A stretch of DNA of 62,839 nucleotides, taken from positions 1-62,839 of the IMG/VR virus record IMGVR_UViG_3300047548_001519; one strand, given 5' to 3'. Both the position numbers and the translations under genes were made by a program. Every line of letters starts with the position of its first letter. The first letter of the stretch is position 1. Below, in pieces: positions 7,702 to 15,865 of the stretch. The notes below the pieces were generated by a model. It saw nothing but the letters and a program-made list of their open reading frames with translations. It was not told where the DNA came from and ran no database searches. The DNA is from a virus.

Positions 7702-8095
7702 TTAGTTGATACTCCGTTAGATAAGGTTTCCATTGTTCTGCAAAACTGCAGTTATCGTTACACCCTTTGAAGAGTGGGGCAATATCACGATCCTTATATC
7801 CAGCAAGTCCACAGCCGATCCTTGTAACAAAAAAATGAACTGAAGGATACTCGTGGGTGATCTTGATAAACCTATCAATATATAGCTTGATGTGTTCGAT
7901 CTTCATTGTAGCAACATCATGGTCTTTAGTTGGAATTGCATATGATCTACCTGCAGCTCCAACGCCTTGACCGTACCGAGCACCATACCTCAGAGCTTGC
8001 TTAGCAGCACCTGCACCGTGAATTCCTGCTAAGTTTGAACCGAAAACAAAAACCTCGTTTTCACGAGGCTGTGAACCGTCTTTGTGAAATTTCAT
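7676..8095 (-). CDS. Macro-domain-like phage protein
   Basis: 139 aa. The start NEVFVFGSNLAGIHGAGAAK and the downstream FFVTRIGCGLAGYKDRDIAP are the hallmarks of a conserved phage and bacterial family with a macro-domain-like fold. Macro domains bind or hydrolyse ADP-ribose derivatives, so a role against host ADP-ribosylation or NAD-derived signals is possible but inferred. Confidence 0.65.
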   Translation of the reverse strand: MKFHKDGSQPRENEVFVFGSNLAGIHGAGAAKQALRYGARYGQGVGAAGRSYAIPTKDHDVATMKIEHIKLYIDRFIKITHEYPSVHFFVTRIGCGLAGYKDRDIAPLFKGCNDNCSFAEQWKPYLTEYQLNGVGFGPQ

Positions 8096-8102
8096 AACAA
8101 CC

Positions 8103-8483
8103 TCATCGATCTGGAACCATCACGGTTCTTGTACAATTGCAATCAGGAAAGTACATATCCACTGCTCTGTATCTTGGACTATATGGTGTTCCAGGAGGAG
8201 GTACTCCAGGAGGCACAATAGCTATCGGTCTAGGATAACTTGGAGCGGGAATAACTGGATATGCTGGATATCCATATCCTACAGGTGGACCATACACAGG
8301 AGGTGCATATACTGGTGGTGGGGCGTACACAGGAGGTGCGAGAGCACCTGCCAGCAGCTGTATACCAATTACACTTGCAGCACCAATTAACGCACCCTGC
8401 TCACGATCCCCCCAAGCCATGGCTGGAGATCCCGCTGTTAAGGTCGTCGCTACTAACAGTACTGCGGTTAATATTTTACGCAT
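8103..8483 (-). CDS. Secreted Pro/Tyr-rich protein
   Basis: 126 aa. A clear Sec signal peptide ends at SPAMA-WG. A glycine-zipper-like segment GALIGAASVIGIQLLAGAL follows, then imperfect PPVYAPPPVYAPPVYGPP repeats, then a C-terminal domain with two Cys (DCNCTRTVMVP). Probably periplasmic or outer-membrane associated. AGGAG precedes the ATG. Confidence 0.7.
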   Translation of the reverse strand: MRKILTAVLLVATTLTAGSPAMAWGDREQGALIGAASVIGIQLLAGALAPPVYAPPPVYAPPVYGPPVGYGYPAYPVIPAPSYPRPIAIVPPGVPPPGTPYSPRYRAVDMYFPDCNCTRTVMVPDR

Positions 8484-8496
8484 TGTAGGCTCCTAA

Positions 8497-8628
8497 TTAT
8501 TTTCCAAACACATAACCAACAAACAAGATCAGAACAGGCAGTACAATGATAGATGCCCCTGCAATAAATTCACCAACGATTTCAGTTTTCGTCAAACCAG
8601 CTTCACGCATTTCACGAATAATATTCAT
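8497..8628 (-). CDS. Single-pass membrane miniprotein
   Basis: 43 aa from the ATG at 8628, behind AAGGAGCACCCA. A longer frame would run through the promoter at 8660-8688. The sequence has an amphipathic start and a helix IIVLPVLILFVGYVFGK. Could be an inner-membrane modulator; function unknown. Confidence 0.6.
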   Translation of the reverse strand: MNIIREMREAGLTKTEIVGEFIAGASIIVLPVLILFVGYVFGK

Positions 8629-8659
8629 TGGGTGCTCCTTATTTGTCCACTGTAAAGAT

Positions 8660-8688
8660 AGTATAAAATAAATTATCTTAAAGGTCAA
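8660..8688 (-). promoter_or_regulatory. Sigma70-type early promoter
   Basis: TTGACC - 17 bp - TATACT on the minus strand, about 31 nt before the ATG at 8628. Confidence 0.75.
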
Positions 8689-8721
8689 CAGCAGGTAACC
8701 TATTGATGTATAAGAAAAATT

Positions 8722-9297
8722 CTACAAAGTATAAAAAATGTGCCGGCCAATTTGGACTGTTTTGATCATTGTTTTATTCCAACGAGGATTTACATAGTCT
8801 GCATGGAAGAACAAAGCGCCTCCAGTAAAATCTAGAACCTGGTGCCGTTGCGCATACAATCTTACAGCAATGCTACGTGCAAGTCTATACTCCTGTGAGC
8901 TTGTATCCAAGGCTAACGCTTTCCTAGAGCAGTACCATGAGAATTGACAGACGTTAGCCTTTTTCTGATACACAACTTCACATACCGTAGGAGGAAAGTT
9001 ACGATGTCCTGCACGATTCATTGTGACTAATCCTACAGCCTTCATACCATAGTAACCTTGATTCTTAGCTTCATGGTACATATTGGTTGCTAGGCAATCA
9101 ACTTGTTGGCGGTCAGCTTTAGTCAAGTCTTCGTAATAGTATTCCCTCTCTCTTAGAGAAGATTTGAGTGGGTTGGCAAGTTCAACAATGTAAACAGTTG
9201 CCGTTGATAGTGGTAGTGTCCAAAAATATACAATGCACGTGAACGATATTAAAAAAGAGGACAAGAATACCGCTAATGAAACTTTTAAGTTTTTCAT
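8722..9297 (-). CDS. SleB-type cell wall hydrolase with N-terminal membrane anchor
   Basis: 191 aa. The N-terminal helix (residues 7-30) is a signal anchor or uncleaved signal. The hydrolase_2/SleB core follows: CLATNMYHEAKNQGYYGMKA with the catalytic Glu, then VGLVTMNRAGH and VYQKKANVCQFSWYC. Such enzymes cut the glycan strand. The helix could give release-type (SAR-like) control. With the M15 endolysin and spanins, it gives the phage at least three wall or envelope lysis functions. Confidence 0.8.
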   Translation of the reverse strand: MKNLKVSLAVFLSSFLISFTCIVYFWTLPLSTATVYIVELANPLKSSLREREYYYEDLTKADRQQVDCLATNMYHEAKNQGYYGMKAVGLVTMNRAGHRNFPPTVCEVVYQKKANVCQFSWYCSRKALALDTSSQEYRLARSIAVRLYAQRHQVLDFTGGALFFHADYVNPRWNKTMIKTVQIGRHIFYTL

Positions 9298-9353
9298 TAT
9301 TTTCTTCCTGTGGAAAATAGGTTGGCAGTTTTACGGGTCTGCCAACCTAGCTG

Positions 9354-9797
9354 TTAAAAGCGATATTTGACGCCACCAGTCAACACGTTAGCGTTGTTCT
9401 GGCTATTCTGGGCGAATTGATATGCATAATCTGCGGTGAGAGAAACATTCTTGCTGACAGGAATTTCTACGCCAATGCCAACAAGACCTGCTGAACCTTC
9501 ATTCCTCGACTGATTCAAATAAGCATAACCAACTTTACCCGATATTACAAAAGATTTGCTTTGGTAGACATCATATGAACCAACCAAAGTCCAACGGTTC
9601 TGGTCACCTTGGCTAAGCCATGCCTGAGCATAACCAGCTGTTAGACCCACTTTACCCCACTTCTCTCCAACAGTCACACCAGCAAGACCCCCATTATTGG
9701 ATCCAGTAGCGCCACCACCAACTACGCCAACTTCCAAAGCGGATGCTGTAGTTGCTGCTGCGGTAAGTGCGACTGCAATTGCCATTTTACGAATCAT
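9354..9797 (-). CDS. Outer-membrane beta-barrel protein
   Basis: 147 aa. A signal peptide ends at TASA-LE. Amphipathic strands follow, ending in the porin-type C-terminal aromatic signature VLTGGVKYRF. The size fits an eight-stranded barrel. Such proteins could alter the infected cell surface, for example superinfection exclusion (inference). It lies 29 nt downstream of the tmRNA coding piece, with its own TAGGAGAT site. Confidence 0.7.
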   Translation of the reverse strand: MIRKMAIAVALTAAATTASALEVGVVGGGATGSNNGGLAGVTVGEKWGKVGLTAGYAQAWLSQGDQNRWTLVGSYDVYQSKSFVISGKVGYAYLNQSRNEGSAGLVGIGVEIPVSKNVSLTADYAYQFAQNSQNNANVLTGGVKYRF

Positions 9798-9825
9798 AGT
9801 ATCTCCTATAGTTAATAAAGTACTA

Positions 9826-9993
9826 GCTGATTGGGTAATAAGGTTCAGCTAGCAAAACCCCAGCTCAGCATGCACTAGGCAGCTAAAGCAAATCGCTCAT
9901 CATTGGCGTTTATAGTTTTTGCTTGATTTACGGTCATCGCCTACCGGATCGTCCATATCTCTACTTGTTACCCTGTCGAATCTAGTCATCCCC
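9826..9993 (-). ncRNA. ssrA: tmRNA coding piece of a circularly permuted ssrA gene
   Basis: The piece starts GGGGATGACTAGATTCGACA, matching the canonical tmRNA 5' end and D-loop. The tag frame is GCC AAT GAT GAG CGA TTT GCT TTA GCT GCC TAG, giving ANDERFALAA and a stop at about 9877-9909. The 5' strand GGGGATG pairs with CATCTCC of the upstream acceptor piece (one G-U). Helix P2 forms between CAGGGTA (9969-9975) and TATCCTG (10157-10163). The 3' end is not fixed; a CTAGCTGA/TCAGCTAG hairpin lies at about 9826-9855. tmRNA rescues stalled ribosomes and tags the proteins for proteolysis. Confidence 0.9.
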
Positions 9994-9994
9994 A

Positions 9995-10114
9995 TCAAAA
10001 TAAACCTTTTACTACTCCAAATGTAATGGCAAATAGTGGGATCAATATAATTGATGCGGCTAGCAACAATACAAACACCCAAACACATCTAAAGAATAAT
10101 TTTATATATTTCAT
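9995..10114 (-). CDS. Membrane miniprotein inside the tmRNA intervening segment
   Basis: 39 aa, MKYIKLFFRCVWVFVLLLAA then SIILIPLFAITFGVVKGLF: one long hydrophobic helix with basic ends. The ORF fills almost all of the 132-nt segment between the mature acceptor end (10126) and the coding-piece 5' end (9993). There is no clear Shine-Dalgarno, so translation is uncertain. An unselected AT-rich spacer could also encode such a frame. Confidence 0.4.
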   Translation of the reverse strand: MKYIKLFFRCVWVFVLLLAASIILIPLFAITFGVVKGLF

Positions 10115-10125
10115 AAAGTCTATTT

Positions 10126-10192
10126 TGGTGGAGATGGTGGGATTCGCACCCACGTCCAGGATACCTTTGGATCAACTTCGTACGATCATAAT
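10126..10192 (-). ncRNA. ssrA: tmRNA acceptor piece (upstream half of permuted ssrA)
   Basis: It lies upstream of the coding piece on the minus strand. It contains a T-arm (GTGGG-TGCGAAT-CCCAC) and ends CATCTCC-A-CCA with an encoded CCA. The acceptor strand pairs fully with GGGGATG of the coding piece, and TATCCTG forms P2. The 5' end is taken just after the stop codon of the upstream gene. This order (3' part before 5' part) is the hallmark of two-piece tmRNAs. Confidence 0.88.
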
Positions 10193-10477
10193 CTATGACT
10201 GCTTTGGTGTACCACCCATACTGATGACGCACATAATTCCTTTTACTATTTCTGTCTTTGTTACTGTATACGACTTTGTCTCTAAGTTTTGCCAAAGAGA
10301 TACGACTATTGTAGCACTTTCAACAGCAGACCACAACTTCATTTCACCGTAGGATTCTATCCATTTGGTCACATCTTCTGTTGAAGAGCAGATAGCGCTC
10401 ATCTTAACATGCTGTACAGAGGGCTGGGCAAAAGCCATCAATGGAACAAATAAAAGCCCTAGAAAGTATTTGCGCAT
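10193..10477 (-). CDS. Small secreted protein
   Basis: 94 aa with a Sec signal peptide (MRKYFLGLLFVPLMAFA-QP) and two Cys after it (AICSS, GIMCV). A late-type TATAAATA box precedes it, so gene and tmRNA may share a late transcript. Function unknown. Confidence 0.65.
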   Translation of the reverse strand: MRKYFLGLLFVPLMAFAQPSVQHVKMSAICSSTEDVTKWIESYGEMKLWSAVESATIVVSLWQNLETKSYTVTKTEIVKGIMCVISMGGTPKQS

Positions 10478-10501
10478 GGCTTTTCCTAGAGTGAGTATTT
10501 T

Positions 10502-10509
10502 TATTTATA
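10502..10509 (-). promoter_or_regulatory. T4-type late promoter (TATAAATA)
   Basis: TTATAAATAAAAATACTC on the minus strand, between tRNA-Leu and the secreted-protein gene. It is the nearest promoter-like signal upstream of the permuted tmRNA. Confidence 0.6.
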
Positions 10510-10517
10510 AGAATGAT

Positions 10518-10606
10518 TGGTGCGAGTGGCCGGACTTGAACCGGCAAGACCTTTTACAGTCGGTGGGTTTTAAGCCCACTGTGTTTGCCTATTTCACCAC
10601 ACTCGC
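10518..10606 (-). tRNA. tRNA-Leu(UAA)
   Basis: Type II cloverleaf with 7-bp acceptor GCGAGTG/CACTCGC, anticodon arm GTGGGCTTAAAACCCAC (TAA), long variable arm, T-arm GCCGGTTCAAGTCCGGC and encoded CCA. Confidence 0.93.
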
Positions 10607-10616
10607 GAAGTACTAA

Positions 10617-12140
10617 TTATATAATAATGTTGGCAAAATATCCACTTAAATTAATGGTTATTTGGGGTTCTTCGGGTTCCACTCCCTCTTCTTCAAGTTC
10701 TACTTTGTACCCCCAAAGATACTCAAGATAGTGGATGACTTCCAATTTCTTGTCCGTTAATTTTTCATCATTTCTTGGGGTGTATCTCAACACTAATCTT
10801 CTTGTGGTCTTGAGGTTTGCATTCACAACTTGAATATCTGGAACAAACCTTGAGAGACTATACTGTGCACTTAGTGTGCGTCTAATCGAATCATACCCTC
10901 TTTTATCTTGTATGCCAGATATTGTGACATAATCATCATGCTCATTGTTGGTAATTTCAAACAACTTCCATTTGCGTATGATTGCTGGACTTAGGAATTG
11001 CGCAACAAAGCTTTCATCTCGATAATTCTTTACTGCATCTAAGACTGTTGGTAACCAAGGCTGCCCTGCCATATGTGGGAAGTACTCTTCATCTTCCTTT
11101 GTCGGATTCTCGCATATTCTTTTGATGTCTGTAAACATATCAAACCCAAGAGCGTATGGATTGAATCCAGAGTAGTACTTGTGATCGTGAGGTAGTTGTC
11201 TCAGCACGGAACTGTGGCTATGAATGAACTCCATATATTGACCATCTGATAACTGACCCTTCTCCCATAGCCTATTCATAATATAGTAGTGAGTAAAGGA
11301 AGCAAACCCTTCATTCATCAGCTTAGTTTGATACTGAGGGTAGAAATATTGCGAGAGTTTACGAACAATCCTTACAATCTCTCTTTGCCATGACTCTAAA
11401 ACAGGACTATTCTTTTCGATGAAGTAGAGAATGTTTTCTTGAGGTTCTTTAGGGAAGACGTCATCGTCTTCATCATCTACCTCAATCTTACCGGAAGGCG
11501 GCAAGGTTCTCCAAAGGTCGTTAGCCATCTTTTGGACGTACTCTTCACGCTCCTTCTGCATCTCCTGTTCTTTTTTCTTACTCAATTTTGTTGGTCGTTT
11601 ATAACGATCCACACCATACATCATCAACGCGTGGCAAGCGTCTAACGTAAGCTCAACTTCCTGTACACCGTATGACTCTTCACACTTTGCAATATAGTTT
11701 TTAGCAAACTGCAGGTAGTCAACAATTGATTCTGCATCCGTCCATTGACGAAACAAATAGTTGTTCTTAAAGAAGTGATTGTGGCCATAGGCTGCATGAG
11801 CAATCACAAGAGCCTGCATCGTCATAGAATTCTCTTCCATGAGATATGAAATGCAAGGTGAACTGTTAATTACAATCTCATATGCAAGGCCAGAATGTCC
11901 TTTCCTGTAGCCGTACATATCCCTCAAGAAATGCTTTCCGAAACTCCAATGGGTGTACATTAAAGGAAGACCGTGACTTGAGTATGCGTCAAGCATCTGA
12001 TCACTACCAATAATCTCAATCTGATTAGGATACACATCAAGATGCAATTCTTCAAGTGCAATCTCGCGAATTGCATCTTCAGCAATCCTCAACCGATCGA
12101 ACGTCCAATCGTTTGTGTCAAATAACAGCTTTGAGATCAT
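10617..12140 (-). CDS. SpoVR/YcgB-family protein
   Basis: 507 aa, the usual length of YcgB/SpoVR. Family-typical stretches include the HWSFGKHFLRDMYGYRKGHS region, YEIVINSSPCISYLMEENS, FASFTHYYIMNRLWEKGQLS and the GFNPYALGFDMFTDIKR region. It is the third gene of the PrkA-YeaH-SpoVR set, which is co-regulated in bacteria under nitrogen, stationary-phase or sporulation stress. The biochemical role is unknown. It overlaps the YeaH stop codon by 4 nt. Confidence 0.9.
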   Translation of the reverse strand: MISKLLFDTNDWTFDRLRIAEDAIREIALEELHLDVYPNQIEIIGSDQMLDAYSSHGLPLMYTHWSFGKHFLRDMYGYRKGHSGLAYEIVINSSPCISYLMEENSMTMQALVIAHAAYGHNHFFKNNYLFRQWTDAESIVDYLQFAKNYIAKCEESYGVQEVELTLDACHALMMYGVDRYKRPTKLSKKKEQEMQKEREEYVQKMANDLWRTLPPSGKIEVDDEDDDVFPKEPQENILYFIEKNSPVLESWQREIVRIVRKLSQYFYPQYQTKLMNEGFASFTHYYIMNRLWEKGQLSDGQYMEFIHSHSSVLRQLPHDHKYYSGFNPYALGFDMFTDIKRICENPTKEDEEYFPHMAGQPWLPTVLDAVKNYRDESFVAQFLSPAIIRKWKLFEITNNEHDDYVTISGIQDKRGYDSIRRTLSAQYSLSRFVPDIQVVNANLKTTRRLVLRYTPRNDEKLTDKKLEVIHYLEYLWGYKVELEEEGVEPEEPQITINLSGYFANIII

Positions 12141-13408
12141 ACGGATTCCTTTGCAAATAAGGATTTAAACACTTTCCAGATATCTTCTGTATAAAACACT
12201 GTCCTCATAGCAAGGTGTTTAAATTCGTCAGCAACAGGACTATATGACTCCCAAAGGTCTGTATTTGTGTCTGAACCAAGTTGGTACACTCTACCAATTT
12301 CAATGTAAGCGAAGTATTGTGTCAAAGGCATCAACTCTGTGATTGTTTTTGTCGCTTCCTCCGAATCATCACTATAGTTATCACCATCAGATGACTGAGC
12401 AATGTAGATGTTCCAGTCGTTAGATGGATATCTACGCTCGATGATCTCTTTTGTTAGCTTAAGAGCAGATGAAACAATTGTTCCACCAGATCGTTGACCG
12501 TAGAAGAATTCTTCCTCATCTACCTCATCAGCTTCTTCGTGGTGACGAATGAATACAATATCTACTTTCTCATACTTACGATGAAGGAACATATGTAATA
12601 GAAAAAAGAATCTTTTTGCAAGATCTTTCTCTCTTTGTCCCATCGAGGCTGATACATCCATCAAACAAAACATCACAGCTTTGGTTGTTGGTTTAGGCAC
12701 TTGTGTGAAGTTGCGATAGCGAACATCAAAAGGATCTAGCCAAGGAATTGCTACTTGTTTTCTTTTCAGTTCATCCAGTTCAATTTTTAGCTTTTGTACA
12801 AGCTCAGCATCCTTATCGATGATTGCCTGATCAATCTTCTTTTCAAGCTCCTCGATTTCTTCATTCTTTGGTCTATGAAGTCCAGTACGCCTACCCATAC
12901 TATTTTTCAACGATCTAACAACATCCAGTTGAGATGGGTTGCCCGTGTTAGTATATCCCGCTCGTTTCATTTGCGTTTTGGTAACATCTTTAATTTGCTT
13001 TTTGACGAGGTCAGGAAGCTCAAGATCTTCGAAAATGAAATCGATGAACTCATCCTTACTAAGGATGAACTCAAACTCATCCTCGGCATCTACGCCAGTA
13101 CCGCCTTTTGTCCCTCGTCTCCCTCCCCCTTGAGGAGGTTTATCCTCAGTATCACCTTCGATGTATTCCTTATTGCCTGGCATGACATATTTCTTATCAC
13201 CAGTCTTTGGATCTACTTGAAACTGAGGTTCTCCGATACCTTTCACCCGAACACGTATTTTATTGTTCTGAATGTCAGCAATATTACCACCATCAATAGC
13301 CTTCTTAACAACTCTCTTAATCTGCTCTTTACTACGTTCAATAAAGCGCTGACGGTTCTTGATAGTTTTATCTCGTGGATTGAGACGTCGATCGATGATC
13401 GTTGACAT
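12137..13408 (-). CDS. YeaH/YhbH-family (DUF444) protein with VWA domain
   Basis: 423 aa, like bacterial YeaH. The N-terminus has the family motif RFIERSKEQIKRVVKKAI. The centre has a Gly-rich segment, and the C-terminal VWA domain has a MIDAS motif in VMFCLMDVSASMGQREKDLA. It probably bridges PrkA kinase and SpoVR (inference from conserved operon order). Confidence 0.9.
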   Translation of the reverse strand: MSTIIDRRLNPRDKTIKNRQRFIERSKEQIKRVVKKAIDGGNIADIQNNKIRVRVKGIGEPQFQVDPKTGDKKYVMPGNKEYIEGDTEDKPPQGGGRRGTKGGTGVDAEDEFEFILSKDEFIDFIFEDLELPDLVKKQIKDVTKTQMKRAGYTNTGNPSQLDVVRSLKNSMGRRTGLHRPKNEEIEELEKKIDQAIIDKDAELVQKLKIELDELKRKQVAIPWLDPFDVRYRNFTQVPKPTTKAVMFCLMDVSASMGQREKDLAKRFFFLLHMFLHRKYEKVDIVFIRHHEEADEVDEEEFFYGQRSGGTIVSSALKLTKEIIERRYPSNDWNIYIAQSSDGDNYSDDSEEATKTITELMPLTQYFAYIEIGRVYQLGSDTNTDLWESYSPVADEFKHLAMRTVFYTEDIWKVFKSLFAKESV

Positions 13409-13416
13409 GATTACAC

Positions 13417-15372
13417 CTACGCTGATTTACGTACACGCATATACCACTCAACGAGACGGCGAATCTGTCTCGGTGTATATCCACGCTGCTCCATCCGCGA
13501 AATAAAGTCATTGTGTTTCTTTTCCAGGTCTTTATCTTTCTTGCTATCAAAAGAGATAACAGGCAACAAGTCCTCTACCTGGCTAAACATCTTCTTCTCG
13601 ATTACATCTCGAAGAATACTGTAGCTGGTCCATGTTGGGTTGTTACCATTGTTCTCAGGCTTAGCGCGCGCACGCAAACAGAAGTTTACGATCTCATTAC
13701 GGAAGTCTTTTGGATTAGCAATTCCAGCTGGCTTTTCAATCTTCTCAAGCTCATCATTCAACAAAGAACGATCCATCAAGAGACCAGTGTCTGGATCCTT
13801 AAACTCAACATCCTGAATCCAGGCATCAGCGTACTCAACGTAGCGATCAAACAAATTCTGGCCATATTCGGAATACGATTCCAAGTATGCTTTCTGAACT
13901 TCATTACCCAAGAACTCAGCATATCGAGTTGCAAGTTCACCCTTGATGAGAGATAACAGCTCCTGCTCTTTCTCACCACCAAACTGTTCACGCTTAATTG
14001 CATTCTCGAGAACGTACATCAGATGAACTGGATCAGCAGCAATCTCTTCTGGAGTGAAGTTAAATGTCTGTGAAAGAATCTTATATGCAAATCGAGTAGA
14101 GATTCCTTCCATTCCTTCATCAACACCAGCTACATCACGATACTCTTGAATTGACTTAGCTTTTGGATCAGACTCTTTGATGTTCTCGCCGTTGTACACT
14201 CGCATCTTGCTATACAACGTACTATTTTCATGATCTTTCAAACGAGTGAGGACACTAAATTGAGCAAGCATCTCGAGCGTCTGAGGTGCACAAGGAGCTT
14301 CTGTGAGACCAGAGCTCTTGATCATTTTTTGATAGATTTTCTGCTCTTCATCAACACGCAAACAATATGGAACCTTGATGACGCAAATACGATCTAGGAA
14401 TGCTTCGTTGTTCTTGTTGTTGCGGAATGTCTGCCACTCGCTCTCATTCGAGTGCGCCAACACGATACCTTGGAAGGGTATTGCAGAAATAGCTTCTGTT
14501 CCTGTGTAGTTGCCCTCTTGGGTAGCGGTGAGTAGAGGATGAAGAACCTTAATAGGTGCTTTAAACATTTCAACAAATTCAAGCAGACCTTGGTTAGCAC
14601 GGCAGAGTCCTCCAGAATAGCTGTATGCATCTGTATCGTTTTGGCTAAACTTTTCTAGTTTGCGAATGTCTACTTTTCCAACAAGAGTGGAAATGTCTTG
14701 ATTATTCTCATCGCCTGGTTCTGTTTTCATCACACCAATCTGTTCCAGCTTACTTGGTTGCAGACGAACAACGCGAAACTGATCGATGTCACCACCTGAT
14801 TGCTTCAATCGCTTTAGAGCCCATGGACTCATAATCGTATTCAAGTAACGACGATCGATGTGATACTTCTTTTCCAACACCTCAACATACTCAGGCGAAG
14901 AAAACAAGCCAAGAGGACTTTCAAACACTGGACTTATCTCAATAGTACCATCAGCGTGCTGGAATGCTAATGCGTAAATGGGATTTACTTCCATTAATTC
15001 TTTCAACTTCTCAGCCAGAGAGCTTTTGCCTCCTCCAACTGGTCCAAGAAGATACAGAATTTGCTTACGCTCTTCAAGCCCTTGAGCAGCATGTCGGAAG
15101 TAACCAACAATGCGCTCGATGGCATCTTCCATTCCGTAAAATTCTTTGAATGCAGGATAGACGCGAAGCGTTCTGTTTGAAAAGATCCTGCTTAGACGAG
15201 CATCTTTGCTGGTGTCAACCAATTCCGGTTCACCAATTGCAGCAACCATGCGCTCTGCTGCAGAAGCGTACATCATCTTATCTTTTTTACACAAATCAAG
15301 ATACTCATCAACAGTCATTGACTTGCTGATGGTTTTCTCGAAGTTCTTTTTAAACAAATTGGAAATCGACAT
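13417..15372 (-). CDS. prkA: PrkA/YeaG-family serine protein kinase
   Basis: 651 aa, matching bacterial PrkA (about 640). The N-terminal AAA+ domain has Walker A GPVGGGKSSLAEKL (about 110-123); the middle keeps PrkA blocks such as the region around NQGLLEFVEMFKAP and ILAHSNE-like VLAHSNESEW. The C-terminal part is the kinase-like domain. PrkA responds to starvation in bacteria. With YeaH and SpoVR it forms a complete stress cassette, so the phage may hold the host in a chosen physiological state (inference). Confidence 0.92.
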   Translation of the reverse strand: MSISNLFKKNFEKTISKSMTVDEYLDLCKKDKMMYASAAERMVAAIGEPELVDTSKDARLSRIFSNRTLRVYPAFKEFYGMEDAIERIVGYFRHAAQGLEERKQILYLLGPVGGGKSSLAEKLKELMEVNPIYALAFQHADGTIEISPVFESPLGLFSSPEYVEVLEKKYHIDRRYLNTIMSPWALKRLKQSGGDIDQFRVVRLQPSKLEQIGVMKTEPGDENNQDISTLVGKVDIRKLEKFSQNDTDAYSYSGGLCRANQGLLEFVEMFKAPIKVLHPLLTATQEGNYTGTEAISAIPFQGIVLAHSNESEWQTFRNNKNNEAFLDRICVIKVPYCLRVDEEQKIYQKMIKSSGLTEAPCAPQTLEMLAQFSVLTRLKDHENSTLYSKMRVYNGENIKESDPKAKSIQEYRDVAGVDEGMEGISTRFAYKILSQTFNFTPEEIAADPVHLMYVLENAIKREQFGGEKEQELLSLIKGELATRYAEFLGNEVQKAYLESYSEYGQNLFDRYVEYADAWIQDVEFKDPDTGLLMDRSLLNDELEKIEKPAGIANPKDFRNEIVNFCLRARAKPENNGNNPTWTSYSILRDVIEKKMFSQVEDLLPVISFDSKKDKDLEKKHNDFISRMEQRGYTPRQIRRLVEWYMRVRKSA

Positions 15373-15461
15373 CTTGGCTCCCGCTCAACTATGATCCAAA
15401 ACTATTTAGTACAAGAAAAATAACGAATCTCTTTTATTGTATAATTTTGCGAGATGTCTAA

Positions 15462-15492
15462 AAAGGTGGGGGGCGTTGCACCCCCCGTTTTG
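15462..15492 (-). terminator. Rho-independent terminator
   Basis: On the minus strand, GGGGGG-TGCAACG-CCCCCC followed by ACCTTTTT, directly after the winged-helix gene and before prkA. Confidence 0.8.
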
Positions 15493-15494
15493 AA

Positions 15495-15767
15495 TTAACG
15501 CTGTCCTACAACACCAAGTGCTTTAAGCATTACACGACCTGCACGGAGCATAGTGCGGGTTGGGGTGCTGTGGCGATAGAAATACTTTACACGACCTTTA
15601 GTGTCGACTTCACGATTGGAGTAAATAACATAACCTTCATCGCGAATCTCACTAATGCGAGCTGCAACAGTCTTGCGGGTTGTGCCCAACTGTGCTGCTA
15701 GCTGTGCTGCAGTCTTCTGTTTGCCTTCTTGAACAAGCGCTTCAAAAATTTTCTGCTTCATACTCAT
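15495..15767 (-). CDS. Winged helix-turn-helix DNA-binding protein
   Basis: 90 aa. A clear HTH is KTAAQLAAQLGTTRKTVAAR (about residues 18-37), followed by a wing (EGYVIYSNREVDTKGRVKYF). The gene is a stand-alone unit with its own promoter and terminator, upstream of prkA and downstream of tRNA-Gly. A partly palindromic GGTACC/CCAATTGG block lies between its promoter and start codon, so autoregulation is plausible. Targets are unknown. Confidence 0.8.
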   Translation of the reverse strand: MSMKQKIFEALVQEGKQKTAAQLAAQLGTTRKTVAARISEIRDEGYVIYSNREVDTKGRVKYFYRHSTPTRTMLRAGRVMLKALGVVGQR

Positions 15768-15793
15768 GTTTCAATTTCTCCTAATATTAAAAT

Positions 15794-15843
15794 GTACCCA
15801 ATTGGTACCCTTACAGTATCGCACATTTTACTTTAACTTGCAA
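15794..15843 (-). promoter_or_regulatory. Promoter and candidate operator of the winged-helix gene
   Basis: TTGCAA - 17 bp - GATACT (15815-15843) on the minus strand, with an extended TGC before the -10. Just downstream, GGGTACCAATTGGGTAC (15794-15810) contains two overlapping palindromes (GGTACC and CCAATTGG), placed where a repressor would block elongation or initiation. Confidence 0.55.
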
Positions 15844-15865
15844 CAAATAAAATGTGCAATAAACT

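Noticed and set aside
9900-10088. 62-residue open frame across the tmRNA
   Set aside because: It runs through the tmRNA 5' end and tag region in another frame. The RNA structure explains the sequence better.
12794-13405. 203-residue plus-strand frame opposite yeaH
   Set aside because: The minus-strand DUF444/VWA protein is unmistakable and the plus frame has no start signals.
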